DNA of 43,243 nucleotides. Source: Bacteroidales bacterium (GTDB lineage Bacteria; Bacteroidota; Bacteroidia; Bacteroidales; JAHJDW01). The translations under genes were made by a program, and so were the position numbers. The notes under the pieces were generated by a model, which had not been told where the DNA came from, searched no databases, and worked only from the letters and a program-made list of their open reading frames with translations. The stretch is taken from the NCBI GenBank assembly GCA_029004185.1, contig JAQUPB010000006.1, positions 1 to 43,243 of the forward strand, written 5' to 3'. This document shows positions 25,969 through 35,254 of the stretch, in pieces (within the stretch, counting starts at the first letter, position 1; every line of letters starts with the position of its first letter).

Positions 25969-26067
25969 CTTTGCGTTCTTTGCGGGATTTTTTTTGCGGC
26001 CTTTGCGTGAAATTTTATTTTTTATTTCTCGCAAAGAACGCTAAGGTCAAACGCAAAGCACGCAAAG
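25969..26067. repeat. Imperfect inverted repeat built of cgcaaag words
   Basis: The left part (25969-26010) starts CTTTGCGTTCTTTGCG and contains CCTTTGCGTGA. The right part (26030-26067) reads CGCAAAGAACGCTAAGG and ends GCACGCAAAG. The two halves are complementary with mismatches around a T-rich loop. It fills the 116-base spacer between hemL and hemE, so it lies inside the probable haem transcript and could attenuate or process it. Confidence 0.65.
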
Positions 26068-26082
26068 TTAAATCAATTCCAA

Positions 26083-27120
26083 ATGCAAAATTCAATTTTA
26101 CTCGATACGATAAAAGGAATAAAAAGAGAACGCCCGCCGGTTTGGTTTATGCGGCAGGCAGGAAGAGTTCTTCCTTCATATAGTAAACTAAGAGAAAAAT
26201 ATAGTTTCAGGGAATTAATGCTGAATCCCGAACTGGCAGCACAAGTAACATTGCTTCCCGTGAACGATTTGGGAGTTGATGCTGCAATTCTATTTTCCGA
26301 CATTCTTGTTATTCCCGAAGCACTGGGAATGAAAATAAACTTCACTGACAAAGGTCCTGTTTTCGAAACTCCTTTGTCTGATGCCCGAAATCAAATTCCA
26401 TATTTGAATTCTGATTCATCAAAACTTGAACATATTTATAAAACAATTGACATAATCAGGAAACAAAAAACCGCAAACATTCCGCTCATAGGATTTTGCG
26501 GCGCTCCGTTTACAACTTTTTGTTATATGGTTCAAGGAAACAGCGCAAATCACAATTTCTCCGAAGCCATAAAATTGTTTTATAACGACAGGGAAACAGC
26601 ATTAAAACTTCTCGAAATAATTACGGAACTATCAATAGAATATGCCGTTTCTCAGGCAAAACACAGGATCGATATATTTCAGCTTTTTGAAACTCATGCC
26701 GGACTTTTACCTTCCGATTTATATATTGAATTGATTCTCCCTTTTGTCAAAAGAATAACTTCGGCGGTAAAAGCAAAAGAAGTTCCTGTAATATTTTTTC
26801 CGAAAGGATTGGGACATGCGATTTCGCGACTTAATCCCGACATTGCCGATATCGTTAGCATTGACTGGCAATTTTCAATTGTCGAAGCCTGGGAAATTAT
26901 CGACAGCAAAATAGGATTGCAGGGAAACCTCGACCCGCGCATTCTTTCGGTTGACAATAAAGAAATAATTACAAAAGAACTTGAAAAATTTGTTCCCTTC
27001 GGAAGAAATGAATATAAATGGATTTTCAACACAGGTCACGGCTTACTGCCTGATAATATTTTTGAAAATGTAAAGTTTGTTGTTGACTGGATAAAGAGCG
27101 CAAATTGGTACAGAAGTTGA
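26083..27120 (+). CDS. hemE: Uroporphyrinogen decarboxylase
   Basis: HemE removes four acetate carboxyls from uroporphyrinogen III to give coproporphyrinogen III. The 345-residue protein starts with the family signature PPVWFMRQAGRVLPSY, containing R24 and R28, and has the key Asp at about D73 in LFSDILVIPEALG, and GFCGAPFTTFCYMVQG near 140-155. The C-terminal NTGHGLLPDNIFENV is characteristic. hemN follows 10 bases downstream. Confidence 0.97.
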   Translation: MQNSILLDTIKGIKRERPPVWFMRQAGRVLPSYSKLREKYSFRELMLNPELAAQVTLLPVNDLGVDAAILFSDILVIPEALGMKINFTDKGPVFETPLSDARNQIPYLNSDSSKLEHIYKTIDIIRKQKTANIPLIGFCGAPFTTFCYMVQGNSANHNFSEAIKLFYNDRETALKLLEIITELSIEYAVSQAKHRIDIFQLFETHAGLLPSDLYIELILPFVKRITSAVKAKEVPVIFFPKGLGHAISRLNPDIADIVSIDWQFSIVEAWEIIDSKIGLQGNLDPRILSVDNKEIITKELEKFVPFGRNEYKWIFNTGHGLLPDNIFENVKFVVDWIKSANWYRS

Positions 27121-27130
27121 TTTTTTTAAA

Positions 27131-28507
27131 ATGAAAATTACAAAAGATTTTCTCGAAAAATACAATAAACCCGGACCGCGATATACGAGTTATCCGCCTG
27201 CAACGTCATTTACCGCTTCATTTGAAAAAGATGATTACATAAAATATTTAATAAATTCGAATAATCAGAAACCCGAAAATATTTCATTTTATATTCATAT
27301 TCCTTTTTGTCCGCAACGTTGTTTTTTTTGCGGATGTAACACAACTGCGCTTGAAACCAATGAAAAAATAAAAAAATACATTGAATGTTTAATTAAAGAA
27401 ATCGAAAATGTTACTGAACACATTGATAAAAAAAGAAAAGTAACACAAATTCATTTTGGCGGCGGCACTCCCAATTCGGTTGAATTTAAATTTTTAAAAA
27501 ATATTATTGAAAAAATCAAATCAATTTACACTTTAAGTTCAAACTGCGAAATAGCCATAGAATGTAACCCCGCATATCTCGAATTAAATGATATTGACGA
27601 CCTGGCAAAAATGGGGTTTAACAGGATAAGTTTCGGAATACAGGATTTCAATGCTGAAGTTTTAAGTGCAGTAAACCGCAAACCTTCAAAATATCCTGTT
27701 GAACAGATTATTGAAAGAACGCGAAAAAATAATTTCAAGGGAATAAATATTGATTTAATTTATGGACTACCACTGCAAACACCAGAGAGTTTTGAAAATA
27801 CAATTAAAAAAACAATAGGAATTTATCCCAACAGAATAGTAACATTTTCATACGCTCATGTTCCGTGGTTTAACGAAGAACAGAAAAAGCTTGAAAAATA
27901 TAAACTTCCGTTGCCCGAAGAAAAATTATCAATGCTGGCAACTGCATTAAACTTGCTTACAGAGAACGGATATGAATTTATCGGGATGGATCATTATGCC
28001 AAATCAACCGATGAACTTGCAATTGCAAAAAAAGAAAAAAAACTTCACCGTAATTTCCAGGGATATTGCACAAAAGAAACCACAGGGCAGGTTCTGGCTT
28101 TTGGTGCTTCGGCGATAAGTCAACTTGCCGGTGCTTATTCGCAGAATTTTAAAAATCCCGATAAATATATTTCTCTTATTGAAAATACTGGCTTTGCAAC
28201 CGAAAGAGGGTACACTCTAACAAATGATGATAAAATAAGAAGAGAAATTATAAATGAAATTATGTGCAATGGATACATTGATTTCACTGAAATTGCGAAA
28301 TGTTTAAATTTTTCCGTTTACGAAGTAAAAAATGCAGTTGACTTTTCTTCAGATAAATTTAAAGAATTTGAAAACGACAAATTGTTAACTATAAAAGGAG
28401 ATTTTATTCAGGTGAGTGAAACAGGAATGCTCGTTGTAAGAAATATTGCAATGGCATTCGACCCGCTTTTGAAAATCGAAGACAACAAATATTCAAAAAC
28501 CGTATGA
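27131..28507 (+). CDS. hemN: Oxygen-independent coproporphyrinogen III dehydrogenase
   Basis: A 458-residue radical SAM enzyme that oxidatively decarboxylates coproporphyrinogen III to protoporphyrinogen IX without O2. The [4Fe-4S] cysteines are C60, C64 and C67 in YIHIPFCPQRCFFCGC, with the HemN-specific fourth Cys at C69. HFGGGTPNS (SAM-binding glycine motif), FGIQDFN, DLIYGLP and the N-terminal KYNKPGPRYTSYPPA are those of true HemN rather than the HemW family. Its stop overlaps the hemH start by 4 bases (ATGA). Confidence 0.96.
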   Translation: MKITKDFLEKYNKPGPRYTSYPPATSFTASFEKDDYIKYLINSNNQKPENISFYIHIPFCPQRCFFCGCNTTALETNEKIKKYIECLIKEIENVTEHIDKKRKVTQIHFGGGTPNSVEFKFLKNIIEKIKSIYTLSSNCEIAIECNPAYLELNDIDDLAKMGFNRISFGIQDFNAEVLSAVNRKPSKYPVEQIIERTRKNNFKGINIDLIYGLPLQTPESFENTIKKTIGIYPNRIVTFSYAHVPWFNEEQKKLEKYKLPLPEEKLSMLATALNLLTENGYEFIGMDHYAKSTDELAIAKKEKKLHRNFQGYCTKETTGQVLAFGASAISQLAGAYSQNFKNPDKYISLIENTGFATERGYTLTNDDKIRREIINEIMCNGYIDFTEIAKCLNFSVYEVKNAVDFSSDKFKEFENDKLLTIKGDFIQVSETGMLVVRNIAMAFDPLLKIEDNKYSKTV

Positions 28508-29427
28508 TAGGAATACTACTTGTAAATATGGGTTCCCCGTCATCTCAGAAAGAAATGAGAAAATTTTTATTCAACATGTTTTCTGATTTCGCAATACTTC
28601 CTTTGCCTGAGTTCTCAAGAAAAACGGTTGCTTTCTTAATAAGCATAACGAGATACAAAAAGTCGTGGCAGAAGTATGAAAAAATAGGCGGTTCACCAAT
28701 GAAAATTTCCTCAAATAATATTGAAATAAAACTGCAAGGTGAACTCGGAAATGAATTTCCCGTATTTACTTGTTCTTCGTACTTGTCGCCTAGGATTAAA
28801 GAAGGATTTGAATATTTTAAAAACTATGGAATTAACAAAATCAAAATAATTCCGCTCTATCCTCATTCATGTTTTTCGACAACCGGAAGTGTAAAAACCG
28901 AAATAAAAAACATTAAAATATTTTATGAAAATACTACTTTTGAAATAGCTGATGAATTTTATAAGAACAAATATTTTATTTTTTTCTGGAAATTTTTAAT
29001 TGAAGAAACCATAAACAAGAATAACTTAAATAATCCAATTCTTCTTTTCAGTGCGCATTCGATTACCGAATACCAGGTTACCAGAGGAGATACTTATATC
29101 AGCGCAATAGAGGAATCTTCAAGGCTCATTGCAGAAAGTACAGGATTGGAGTATAAAGTGTCGTATCAATCGAAAATGGGGAAATTAAAATGGGTTGAGC
29201 CGGAAACAAAGTCAGTTCTCAGGGAAATGGCAGGGAAAAATCAAGAAAATATTGTTGTCGTTCCTCTTAGTTTTATCAGCGAAAATCTGGAAACACTTTA
29301 TGATTTGGATATTGATATTATTCCTTATGCCAAAAATGAATTGAAAATAAAAAATATTTGCAGGGTAAAAATTCCCAACTCACATCCTTTGCTGATTCAA
29401 GCGTTAAAAGATATTACAATCAATTAA
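28504..29427 (+). CDS. hemH: Ferrochelatase
   Basis: HemH inserts ferrous iron into the porphyrin. The 307-residue protein is the short, soluble or peripheral bacterial form. It has the N-terminal VNMGSPSS, IPLYPHSCFSTTGS at about 115-128, the metal-site His at about H185 in LLFSAHSITEY, the YQSKMG.LKWVEP stretch, and the conserved Glu at about E260 in PLSFISENLETLYDLDI. It overlaps hemN by 4 bases and is 3 bases from hemY, so it is tightly coupled. Confidence 0.95.
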   Translation: MIGILLVNMGSPSSQKEMRKFLFNMFSDFAILPLPEFSRKTVAFLISITRYKKSWQKYEKIGGSPMKISSNNIEIKLQGELGNEFPVFTCSSYLSPRIKEGFEYFKNYGINKIKIIPLYPHSCFSTTGSVKTEIKNIKIFYENTTFEIADEFYKNKYFIFFWKFLIEETINKNNLNNPILLFSAHSITEYQVTRGDTYISAIEESSRLIAESTGLEYKVSYQSKMGKLKWVEPETKSVLREMAGKNQENIVVVPLSFISENLETLYDLDIDIIPYAKNELKIKNICRVKIPNSHPLLIQALKDITIN

Positions 29428-29430
29428 TTT

Positions 29431-30795
29431 ATGGAAATTAATACCGACATAGTTGTAATAGGAGCCGGACTAACAGGTCTCACAACCGCGCATTATCTTA
29501 AAAAACAAAACAATAAATTTATTGTTTTGGAAAAAAATAACAGAGTTGGCGGAGTTATCAGTACTGTAAAAGAAAATAATTTTATTTTTGAAGAAGGACC
29601 TAATACCGGTGTTATTGGAAATACAACAGTTGTTGAACTCTTTGATGAATTGTCTATATTTTGCGAATTGGAAATTGCTGCCGACACAGTTAACAAAAGA
29701 TACATTTTAAAAAACGGTAAATGGGAGCATTTGCCAATGGGTTTAATTGATGCAATTAAAACTCCTTTGTTCACTTTCAAAGATAAAATACGCATACTTG
29801 GTGAGCCATTTAGAGCGCCGGGAAAAAATCCCCATGAAAATTTATCGTCACTTGTAAGGCGAAGACTTGGAGAAAGTTTTTTGAATTATGCTGTAGATCC
29901 TTTCATTCTGGGAGTTTATGCCGGCGACCCCGATTATTTAATTACAAAATATGCTTTGCCGAAACTTTATAACCTTGAACAAAAATATGGAAGCTTTGTC
30001 GGCGGTTCAGTTAAAAAGGGATTTGAAAAGAAAACCGAACCCGAGAAAAAAGTAAACAAAAAAGTTTTTTCATTTAAAAATGGAATGGGCTCGCTTATTG
30101 ATTCTTTGTACAAATCGGCAGATGAAAATAATTTTATTCTTGGAGCAAGCGATATAAAAATAAACCCGGTGAACAATGGATTCAAAATCAGATATAAGAA
30201 TAAAATAAACAGCGAAATAATCATTAAATCAAATAAAATAATAACAACTGTAGGTGCTTATGAGCTGGGAACAATGCTTCCGTTTGCAGAAAAAAATACC
30301 ATTTCAAATATTGATTCATTGCTTTATACAAAAGTAATTGAAGTGATTTTAGGATTCAATAAATGGGATGGAATGAAACCCGATGGTTTCGGGGGCTTGA
30401 TTCCTTTTATTGAAAAACGCGATTTGCTTGGAATACTTTTTATGTCATCGTTATTTAAAAACAGGGCACCGGAAAGTGGTCAGCTATTTTCAATATTCAT
30501 GGGAGGCGTGAGAAGGCAGGATATTATGAATCTGAATGATGATGAAATAAAAAAAGTTGTTGAAAAAGAATGTTTGGAACTTTTATCATTAAAACAATTT
30601 AATCCCGATTTATTTAAGATTATCCGTCATAATAAAGCAATTCCTCAATACGGAATTGAAAGCGGAGAAAGATTTAAAGCCGTTGAAGAAATTGAAAAAA
30701 AATATAAAGGATTATTAATCGGCGGAAATTTAAAAGGCGGTATAGGAATGGCTGACAGGATAAAACAGGGAAAAGAACTTGCTGCAAATATTTAG
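29431..30795 (+). CDS. hemY: Protoporphyrinogen oxidase, HemY type
   Basis: A 454-residue FAD-dependent oxidoreductase of the amine-oxidase fold, with the dinucleotide motif VVIGAGLTGL near 8-17, EKNNRVGGVISTV, EEGPNTG near 53-59, and the C-terminal YKGLLIGGNLKGGIGMADRI. It converts protoporphyrinogen IX to protoporphyrin IX, normally with O2 as acceptor. Position after hemE-hemN-hemH supports the assignment. A coproporphyrinogen oxidase role (HemY in monoderm bacteria) is less likely because HemN lies beside it. Its stop overlaps the stop of the convergent membrane gene. Confidence 0.9.
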   Translation: MEINTDIVVIGAGLTGLTTAHYLKKQNNKFIVLEKNNRVGGVISTVKENNFIFEEGPNTGVIGNTTVVELFDELSIFCELEIAADTVNKRYILKNGKWEHLPMGLIDAIKTPLFTFKDKIRILGEPFRAPGKNPHENLSSLVRRRLGESFLNYAVDPFILGVYAGDPDYLITKYALPKLYNLEQKYGSFVGGSVKKGFEKKTEPEKKVNKKVFSFKNGMGSLIDSLYKSADENNFILGASDIKINPVNNGFKIRYKNKINSEIIIKSNKIITTVGAYELGTMLPFAEKNTISNIDSLLYTKVIEVILGFNKWDGMKPDGFGGLIPFIEKRDLLGILFMSSLFKNRAPESGQLFSIFMGGVRRQDIMNLNDDEIKKVVEKECLELLSLKQFNPDLFKIIRHNKAIPQYGIESGERFKAVEEIEKKYKGLLIGGNLKGGIGMADRIKQGKELAANI

Positions 30796-32762
30796 GGATT
30801 AGGTATAAACTCATATAATCTCGAAGGACTATCATCATATTCTCCGATTTGATTTACTACTTTAAAGCTTCCGGGATATTTTGCAGTTATTCCCAATATA
30901 AATTGCTGAATACTGGTAATGCTTGTATATTTTTGATCTCCATTAATTTTAGTTAATGAAAGATCCATAAGATATTTTACATTATTTTTTTTAAGGTAAT
31001 TATATAAAGAATCGGGAATAATAGCACGAACTTGTGCATTACTTTTGCTTAATGCATCTAAAAAGCCGTCAATATCGAATGAAAAATCTATGTTATTTTT
31101 TTTTAAATCCGAATACAAAGTGGTGTCGGTTCCGAAATCGTAAATACCATACCCACGGGTATTTTTGTTGTTTATTAATACTTTTAAAAAGGGTGCAAAC
31201 TTTTCGTATAAAATGGAATCTTTCTCTTTCCATTGCGAGTAATCTGTTATTGTGTAAACAACATTTTGTTTCTTCAGATTTCGAACAACACTTGTGGGTT
31301 CTTCGACAGGAAATTTAGCAATTCCGAAAAATTTTCTTCCCTTACCATAAATAAACGACATTGAAGGTTTACGGCAGGCAATTACCGGGTTTTCGGGTAT
31401 ATTTTTTGACACCCATTCACTCATTTGCAAATAATGTTTCCAGTCGGTAGAAAATCCATAAAACTTATCCCCTTTTATATTTTCTCTTAAAACAGGAATG
31501 TTGCTTTTTATTTTATTTTTTGTCTGTGCAAACTCTAGCAATATCAACATTGATAAAAAAATAACCAGAAAATATTGTAGATATTTCAAATTGTATTTTT
31601 TGGATAATTCATATATTCCGACTGATATTAATAAGACTATCAGGGGCACATAAATTAAAATCAATCTTGGTTGGTCCCACAAAACCTGTTGTGAAATAAA
31701 TGTTGCAAATATTGATACTATCAGATAGATGGAAATAAAAAGTAAGTATTTATTCTTTTTAAAAACAAAATAAACTGACGCAATAAACAGCAGACAAAAC
31801 AAAATTGTGGAAAACTTACTCATCGTAGTTGATTCAAGAGGTTTAAGTCCTATTATTTTTAAAAAGTTTTTTGACAAATAATGGTCGCAATTTCTGAAAA
31901 AACGTTCTATAAATCCCGATAAATCTTCCTTCCCTATTGCACGGTTATATGGATCCTTCCAGAACATTTCGCCGAACTGACCTTCATATCCTGTTTCGCT
32001 AAATTTCCAGAAAAGGTTTTTATAAATAGTATACGGTATCTGAAAAATCAAAAAAGACACAAATGAATACACCATCTGCATATATTGCTTGTTTACCAAA
32101 AAGTACAATAAAACAGCAATTATAAATCCAATGCCGACATTTCTGGCAATGCTAAGTAAAAACATAAACAAACCGAATGTCAGCCATGTTTTCCAGTGTT
32201 TTTTTATGTTATTGGGATTCTCATTTGATTTTTCAAGAAGTTTAAAGAAAAAATAAACGGTTAGTGTTTGCATCAGCATAAAGAATGCTTCACTATATGT
32301 AGAACTTGCATGAAAAAGAATATGACAATTTATTGCGGTCAGAACTACTGTAAATACAAGTATCGTTGAAGGAATTCTGTTTTTAAAAGTATAAAACAGT
32401 AAAACCAGATTTCCGATTATCAGAAAAAAAGAAATTATTTTAAAAGTTACAACATTAACACCAAACAGCAGCATCGGCAAACCAAGAAATATCGGATATA
32501 AAGAACCATGCCATGTCGGGAACTGTTTCCCGTCAATAAAATCCTTTGCCGCCATGATATATCCCGAATCATCTCCGCCCTCATCAATCTTAACATTGAA
32601 TAACAATGCACCGAAAAAAATTGCCGAAATTATTGAAATCCAAAAAAAGATTTTACTATTCCTGGTAAAATATTTGTCCGCTTTTGCAAGAAAATCGAGA
32701 CTTACGTCGGTTTTAATTTTTTTTCTGACTGCTGATTTTTGTTTTTTTATTTTCCTGCTCAT
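30792..32762 (-). CDS. Polytopic membrane glycosyltransferase-like protein (GT-C / GT39-like)
   Basis: A 656-residue integral membrane protein with a basic cytoplasmic N-terminus (KKQKSAVRKKIK), a first membrane segment at about 38-55, then the acidic loop KIDEGGDDSGYIMAA (60-71) typical of GT-C glycosyltransferases, WHGSLYPIFLGLPMLLFG, and about ten further hydrophobic segments up to about residue 405. A soluble C-terminal domain of about 250 residues follows, presumably periplasmic. GT-C enzymes transfer sugars from polyprenyl-phosphate donors to protein, lipid or glycan. The substrate is not predictable, and no cell-envelope cluster surrounds it. Confidence 0.65.
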   Translation of the reverse strand: MSRKIKKQKSAVRKKIKTDVSLDFLAKADKYFTRNSKIFFWISIISAIFFGALLFNVKIDEGGDDSGYIMAAKDFIDGKQFPTWHGSLYPIFLGLPMLLFGVNVVTFKIISFFLIIGNLVLLFYTFKNRIPSTILVFTVVLTAINCHILFHASSTYSEAFFMLMQTLTVYFFFKLLEKSNENPNNIKKHWKTWLTFGLFMFLLSIARNVGIGFIIAVLLYFLVNKQYMQMVYSFVSFLIFQIPYTIYKNLFWKFSETGYEGQFGEMFWKDPYNRAIGKEDLSGFIERFFRNCDHYLSKNFLKIIGLKPLESTTMSKFSTILFCLLFIASVYFVFKKNKYLLFISIYLIVSIFATFISQQVLWDQPRLILIYVPLIVLLISVGIYELSKKYNLKYLQYFLVIFLSMLILLEFAQTKNKIKSNIPVLRENIKGDKFYGFSTDWKHYLQMSEWVSKNIPENPVIACRKPSMSFIYGKGRKFFGIAKFPVEEPTSVVRNLKKQNVVYTITDYSQWKEKDSILYEKFAPFLKVLINNKNTRGYGIYDFGTDTTLYSDLKKNNIDFSFDIDGFLDALSKSNAQVRAIIPDSLYNYLKKNNVKYLMDLSLTKINGDQKYTSITSIQQFILGITAKYPGSFKVVNQIGEYDDSPSRLYEFIPNP

Positions 32763-32876
32763 CTTTTAAATTCCTGTTTTTTATATTCCGAATATAATAA
32801 ACAAAAGTAATAATATTATAAAACTAAAGAGTTTTCGTTATTTAAAAAATTATATGTACGGGAACAAACTTTTATT

Positions 32877-32884
32877 TATCTTTA
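32877..32884 (+). promoter_or_regulatory. Possible -7 element TATCTTTA upstream of cysK
   Basis: TATCTTTA matches TAnnTTTG in all but the last base and lies 31 bases before the cysK ATG. The -33 region is weak (TATG 20 nt upstream). Confidence 0.3.
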
Positions 32885-32915
32885 AGTTTTAAAATTATTT
32901 TAAATACATAAAAAT

Positions 32916-33839
32916 ATGAGAATAGCTGAAAACATAACAGAGCTAATAGGAAACACTCCACTTGTTAAATTAAAAAATATAAATAAAAACAATAATGCAA
33001 CAATTGCCGCAAAACTTGAATTCTTTAACCCGGCAAGCTCGGTGAAAGACAGACTCGGTTTTGCAATGATCGATGATGCAGAAAAAAAGGGATTGTTGAA
33101 AAAAGACACTTTAATTATTGAGCCGACAAGCGGCAATACCGGTATAGCTCTTGCTTTTATTTCTGCGGTTAAAGGATATAAATTAATTCTCACAATGCCC
33201 GAAAGCATGAGCATTGAAAGAAGAGCTTTACTGCAGGCATTTGGGGCGGAAATTGTTTTAACACCAAAAGAACTCGGAATGAAGGGCGCAATTGATAAAG
33301 CAGAAGAATTATCAAAAGAAAATCCAAACTCAATAATTTTGCAGCAATTTAAAAACCCCGCAAACGCCGAAATACACAGAAAAACAACAGCCGAAGAAAT
33401 CTGGAAAGATACTGACGGAAAAATTGACATTTTAGTTGCCGGAGTCGGTACCGGTGGAACAATAACAGGTATTTCAGAAACCATAAAATCACGAAAATCC
33501 GGATTTAAAGCTGTTGCCGTGGAGCCTTCCGCTTCACCTGTTTTATCCGGAGGTTCGCCTTCGCCGCATAAAATTCAGGGAATTGGAGCTGGCTTTATTC
33601 CTGGAGTATTGAATACAAAGATAATTGACGAAATAATTCAGGTAAGCAATGAAGATGCAATTGCAACAGCACAAAAGCTGATGAGAAAAGAAGGAATTTT
33701 GAGCGGCATTTCTTCAGGTGCAGCAACATGGGCAGCAATACAAATTGCAAACCGTAAGGAAAATAAAGGAAAATTAATTGTAGTTATTTTACCCGATACA
33801 GGAGAAAGATATTTAAGCACTGACTTGTTTAAATTCTGA
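32916..33839 (+). CDS. cysK: Cysteine synthase A (O-acetylserine sulfhydrylase)
   Basis: A 307-residue PLP enzyme that makes cysteine from O-acetylserine and sulfide. The N-terminal [17 protein letters not shown] lysine K44 in [11 protein letters not shown], substrate loop [11 protein letters not shown], phosphate-binding [22 protein letters not shown] and SGISSGAA are all present. This pattern fits CysK. It appears to be a single gene, with no cysE nearby. Confidence 0.95.
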   Translation: MRIAENITELIGNTPLVKLKNINKNNNATIAAKLEFFNPASSVKDRLGFAMIDDAEKKGLLKKDTLIIEPTSGNTGIALAFISAVKGYKLILTMPESMSIERRALLQAFGAEIVLTPKELGMKGAIDKAEELSKENPNSIILQQFKNPANAEIHRKTTAEEIWKDTDGKIDILVAGVGTGGTITGISETIKSRKSGFKAVAVEPSASPVLSGGSPSPHKIQGIGAGFIPGVLNTKIIDEIIQVSNEDAIATAQKLMRKEGILSGISSGAATWAAIQIANRKENKGKLIVVILPDTGERYLSTDLFKF

Positions 33840-33960
33840 ATATTGCAAAATACATATATAGATTTATACATATGTATTTAATGACTCAAAATATTTCTAT
33901 CATTTTTTATTTTTTTGTATTTTTAACTTCTCCATTAAAAAAGTTTTAAAATCACAAACT

Positions 33961-34524
33961 ATGAGAAAACCCCGTTTTATTATCTCGGCAATTTTAATTT
34001 CCGTACTTCTTTCCGGCTGTTTAACTTTCGAAAAGAAAGAATATACTTTTGAATTAAACGGCAGCGGAGGAGGAACGCTGACAATGAAATTTTACAATAT
34101 AATGTCATATTCTTCAAAAAAAGATGAAGCAAAAAGTAAAGCTAATGATGATTTTGACGAACTAATAGATAAATACATTGAAGGAGATGAATTAAAAAAT
34201 GATTTTCCAGCGGCAACAATTACTAAAAAGGAGCTTTTCGAAGAAGATGGAAAATTATGCGGTATAGTAGTTGTTGAATTCAAGCAATTGTCTGAAGTCA
34301 GGCTTTACCAGAAAGATGCAAACAGTCCGTTCATGTATGCCATATGCAATTCAACATTAGGAAACGAAAAATATACCGAATCAAACGGCGAATGGGGCGG
34401 AGATGTTATGCCAGTTGTATTCTGGGATAAAAAGAACAAACGCCTTACATTAATTACAAATTTCGATAAACCAAGCGATGAGTATACAAGCCTGCTGGGA
34501 AAATATCTTAAATGGAAAAAATAA
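33961..34524 (+). CDS. Hypothetical lipoprotein (187 aa)
   Basis: I do not recognise the family. The N-terminus is a clear lipoprotein signal: MRKPRFIISAILISVLLSGC, with Cys20 as the lipidated residue. The mature part is about 167 residues, charged, with a lysine- and aspartate-rich stretch at about 55-75 and a C-terminal half of predicted beta strands (MPVVFWDKKNKRLTLITNF). It lies between cysK and an oppositely oriented second lipoprotein gene. The location is probably the periplasmic face of a membrane. Confidence 0.75.
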   Translation: MRKPRFIISAILISVLLSGCLTFEKKEYTFELNGSGGGTLTMKFYNIMSYSSKKDEAKSKANDDFDELIDKYIEGDELKNDFPAATITKKELFEEDGKLCGIVVVEFKQLSEVRLYQKDANSPFMYAICNSTLGNEKYTESNGEWGGDVMPVVFWDKKNKRLTLITNFDKPSDEYTSLLGKYLKWKK

Positions 34525-34558
34525 TTATAGAATTGAAAAAAGGAAATAAACTGAAAGA

Positions 34559-35098
34559 TTAATTATTCGGCAGGCCGACTTCAAAAATTTCCATAATCTC
34601 AAGTTTCTTATTGCATATTCCGCCACCCAAAGGAACATCAATACCATTAGCTTGACCTTTTATTACAATTTCCATCCATATCTTGCCGGAATCATCAAAT
34701 CGTTTAAAAATATCATTGTAAATGCTGAGGTATTCGGAAGAGATTCTGCAATTAAGAATTTTACCTTTAAACGAATACCCGGTGCTTGATGCATAAGTCG
34801 GTACCAGCGAAGAATCTATTTCGGAGTATAACAAAAACCTGTTATCCTGCTGGAAAACGTTGCCTTTATAAATAAACCCCTTTATTGTAAATACCTTCCC
34901 CTGGCTGGGAAACTGGTCAAAACATGTAAGAGTGTCCATATTTAGCTGCAGTGCTAATTCCTGTATAGTTAAAGTATTTTTGTAATCATCAATCGAGTGA
35001 ACGGGCTGGAAATCATTAACAACTTTATCGCAACCGGCAATAATGATAATTCCAATTATTAAAATTATGTTTAAAATTATTTTTCTGATGCTTTTCAT
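34559..35098 (-). CDS. Hypothetical lipoprotein (179 aa), possibly OB-fold-like
   Basis: The family is not recognised. Residues 1-22 form a very hydrophobic lipoprotein signal (repeated Ile) ending IIAGC, with Cys23 lipidated. The mature part has the alternating pattern GKVFTIKGFIYKGN...RFLLYS and KIWMEIVIKGQANG, suggesting a small beta-barrel such as an OB fold (inference from pattern only). It converges with the preceding lipoprotein gene and is divergent from ridA. Confidence 0.7.
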   Translation of the reverse strand: MKSIRKIILNIILIIGIIIIAGCDKVVNDFQPVHSIDDYKNTLTIQELALQLNMDTLTCFDQFPSQGKVFTIKGFIYKGNVFQQDNRFLLYSEIDSSLVPTYASSTGYSFKGKILNCRISSEYLSIYNDIFKRFDDSGKIWMEIVIKGQANGIDVPLGGGICNKKLEIMEIFEVGLPNN

Positions 35099-35201
35099 TT
35101 CAACTTTCGAAAAAAATTATTTTGAACCGGTTTAATATTTTTTATATATTTATTTTTTTTAAAGAAGTACAAATATACTATCTTATTCAGCTAAAGTCAA
35201 G

Positions 35202-35209
35202 TAATTTTG
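35202..35209 (+). promoter_or_regulatory. -7 promoter element TAATTTTG upstream of ridA
   Basis: A perfect TAnnTTTG 45 bases before the ridA ATG. No clear -33 TTTG at the expected distance. Confidence 0.4.
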
Positions 35210-35254
35210 TGTTTTTAAAATCAAATAATTACCAAATTTTAAATTAACAGGAAT

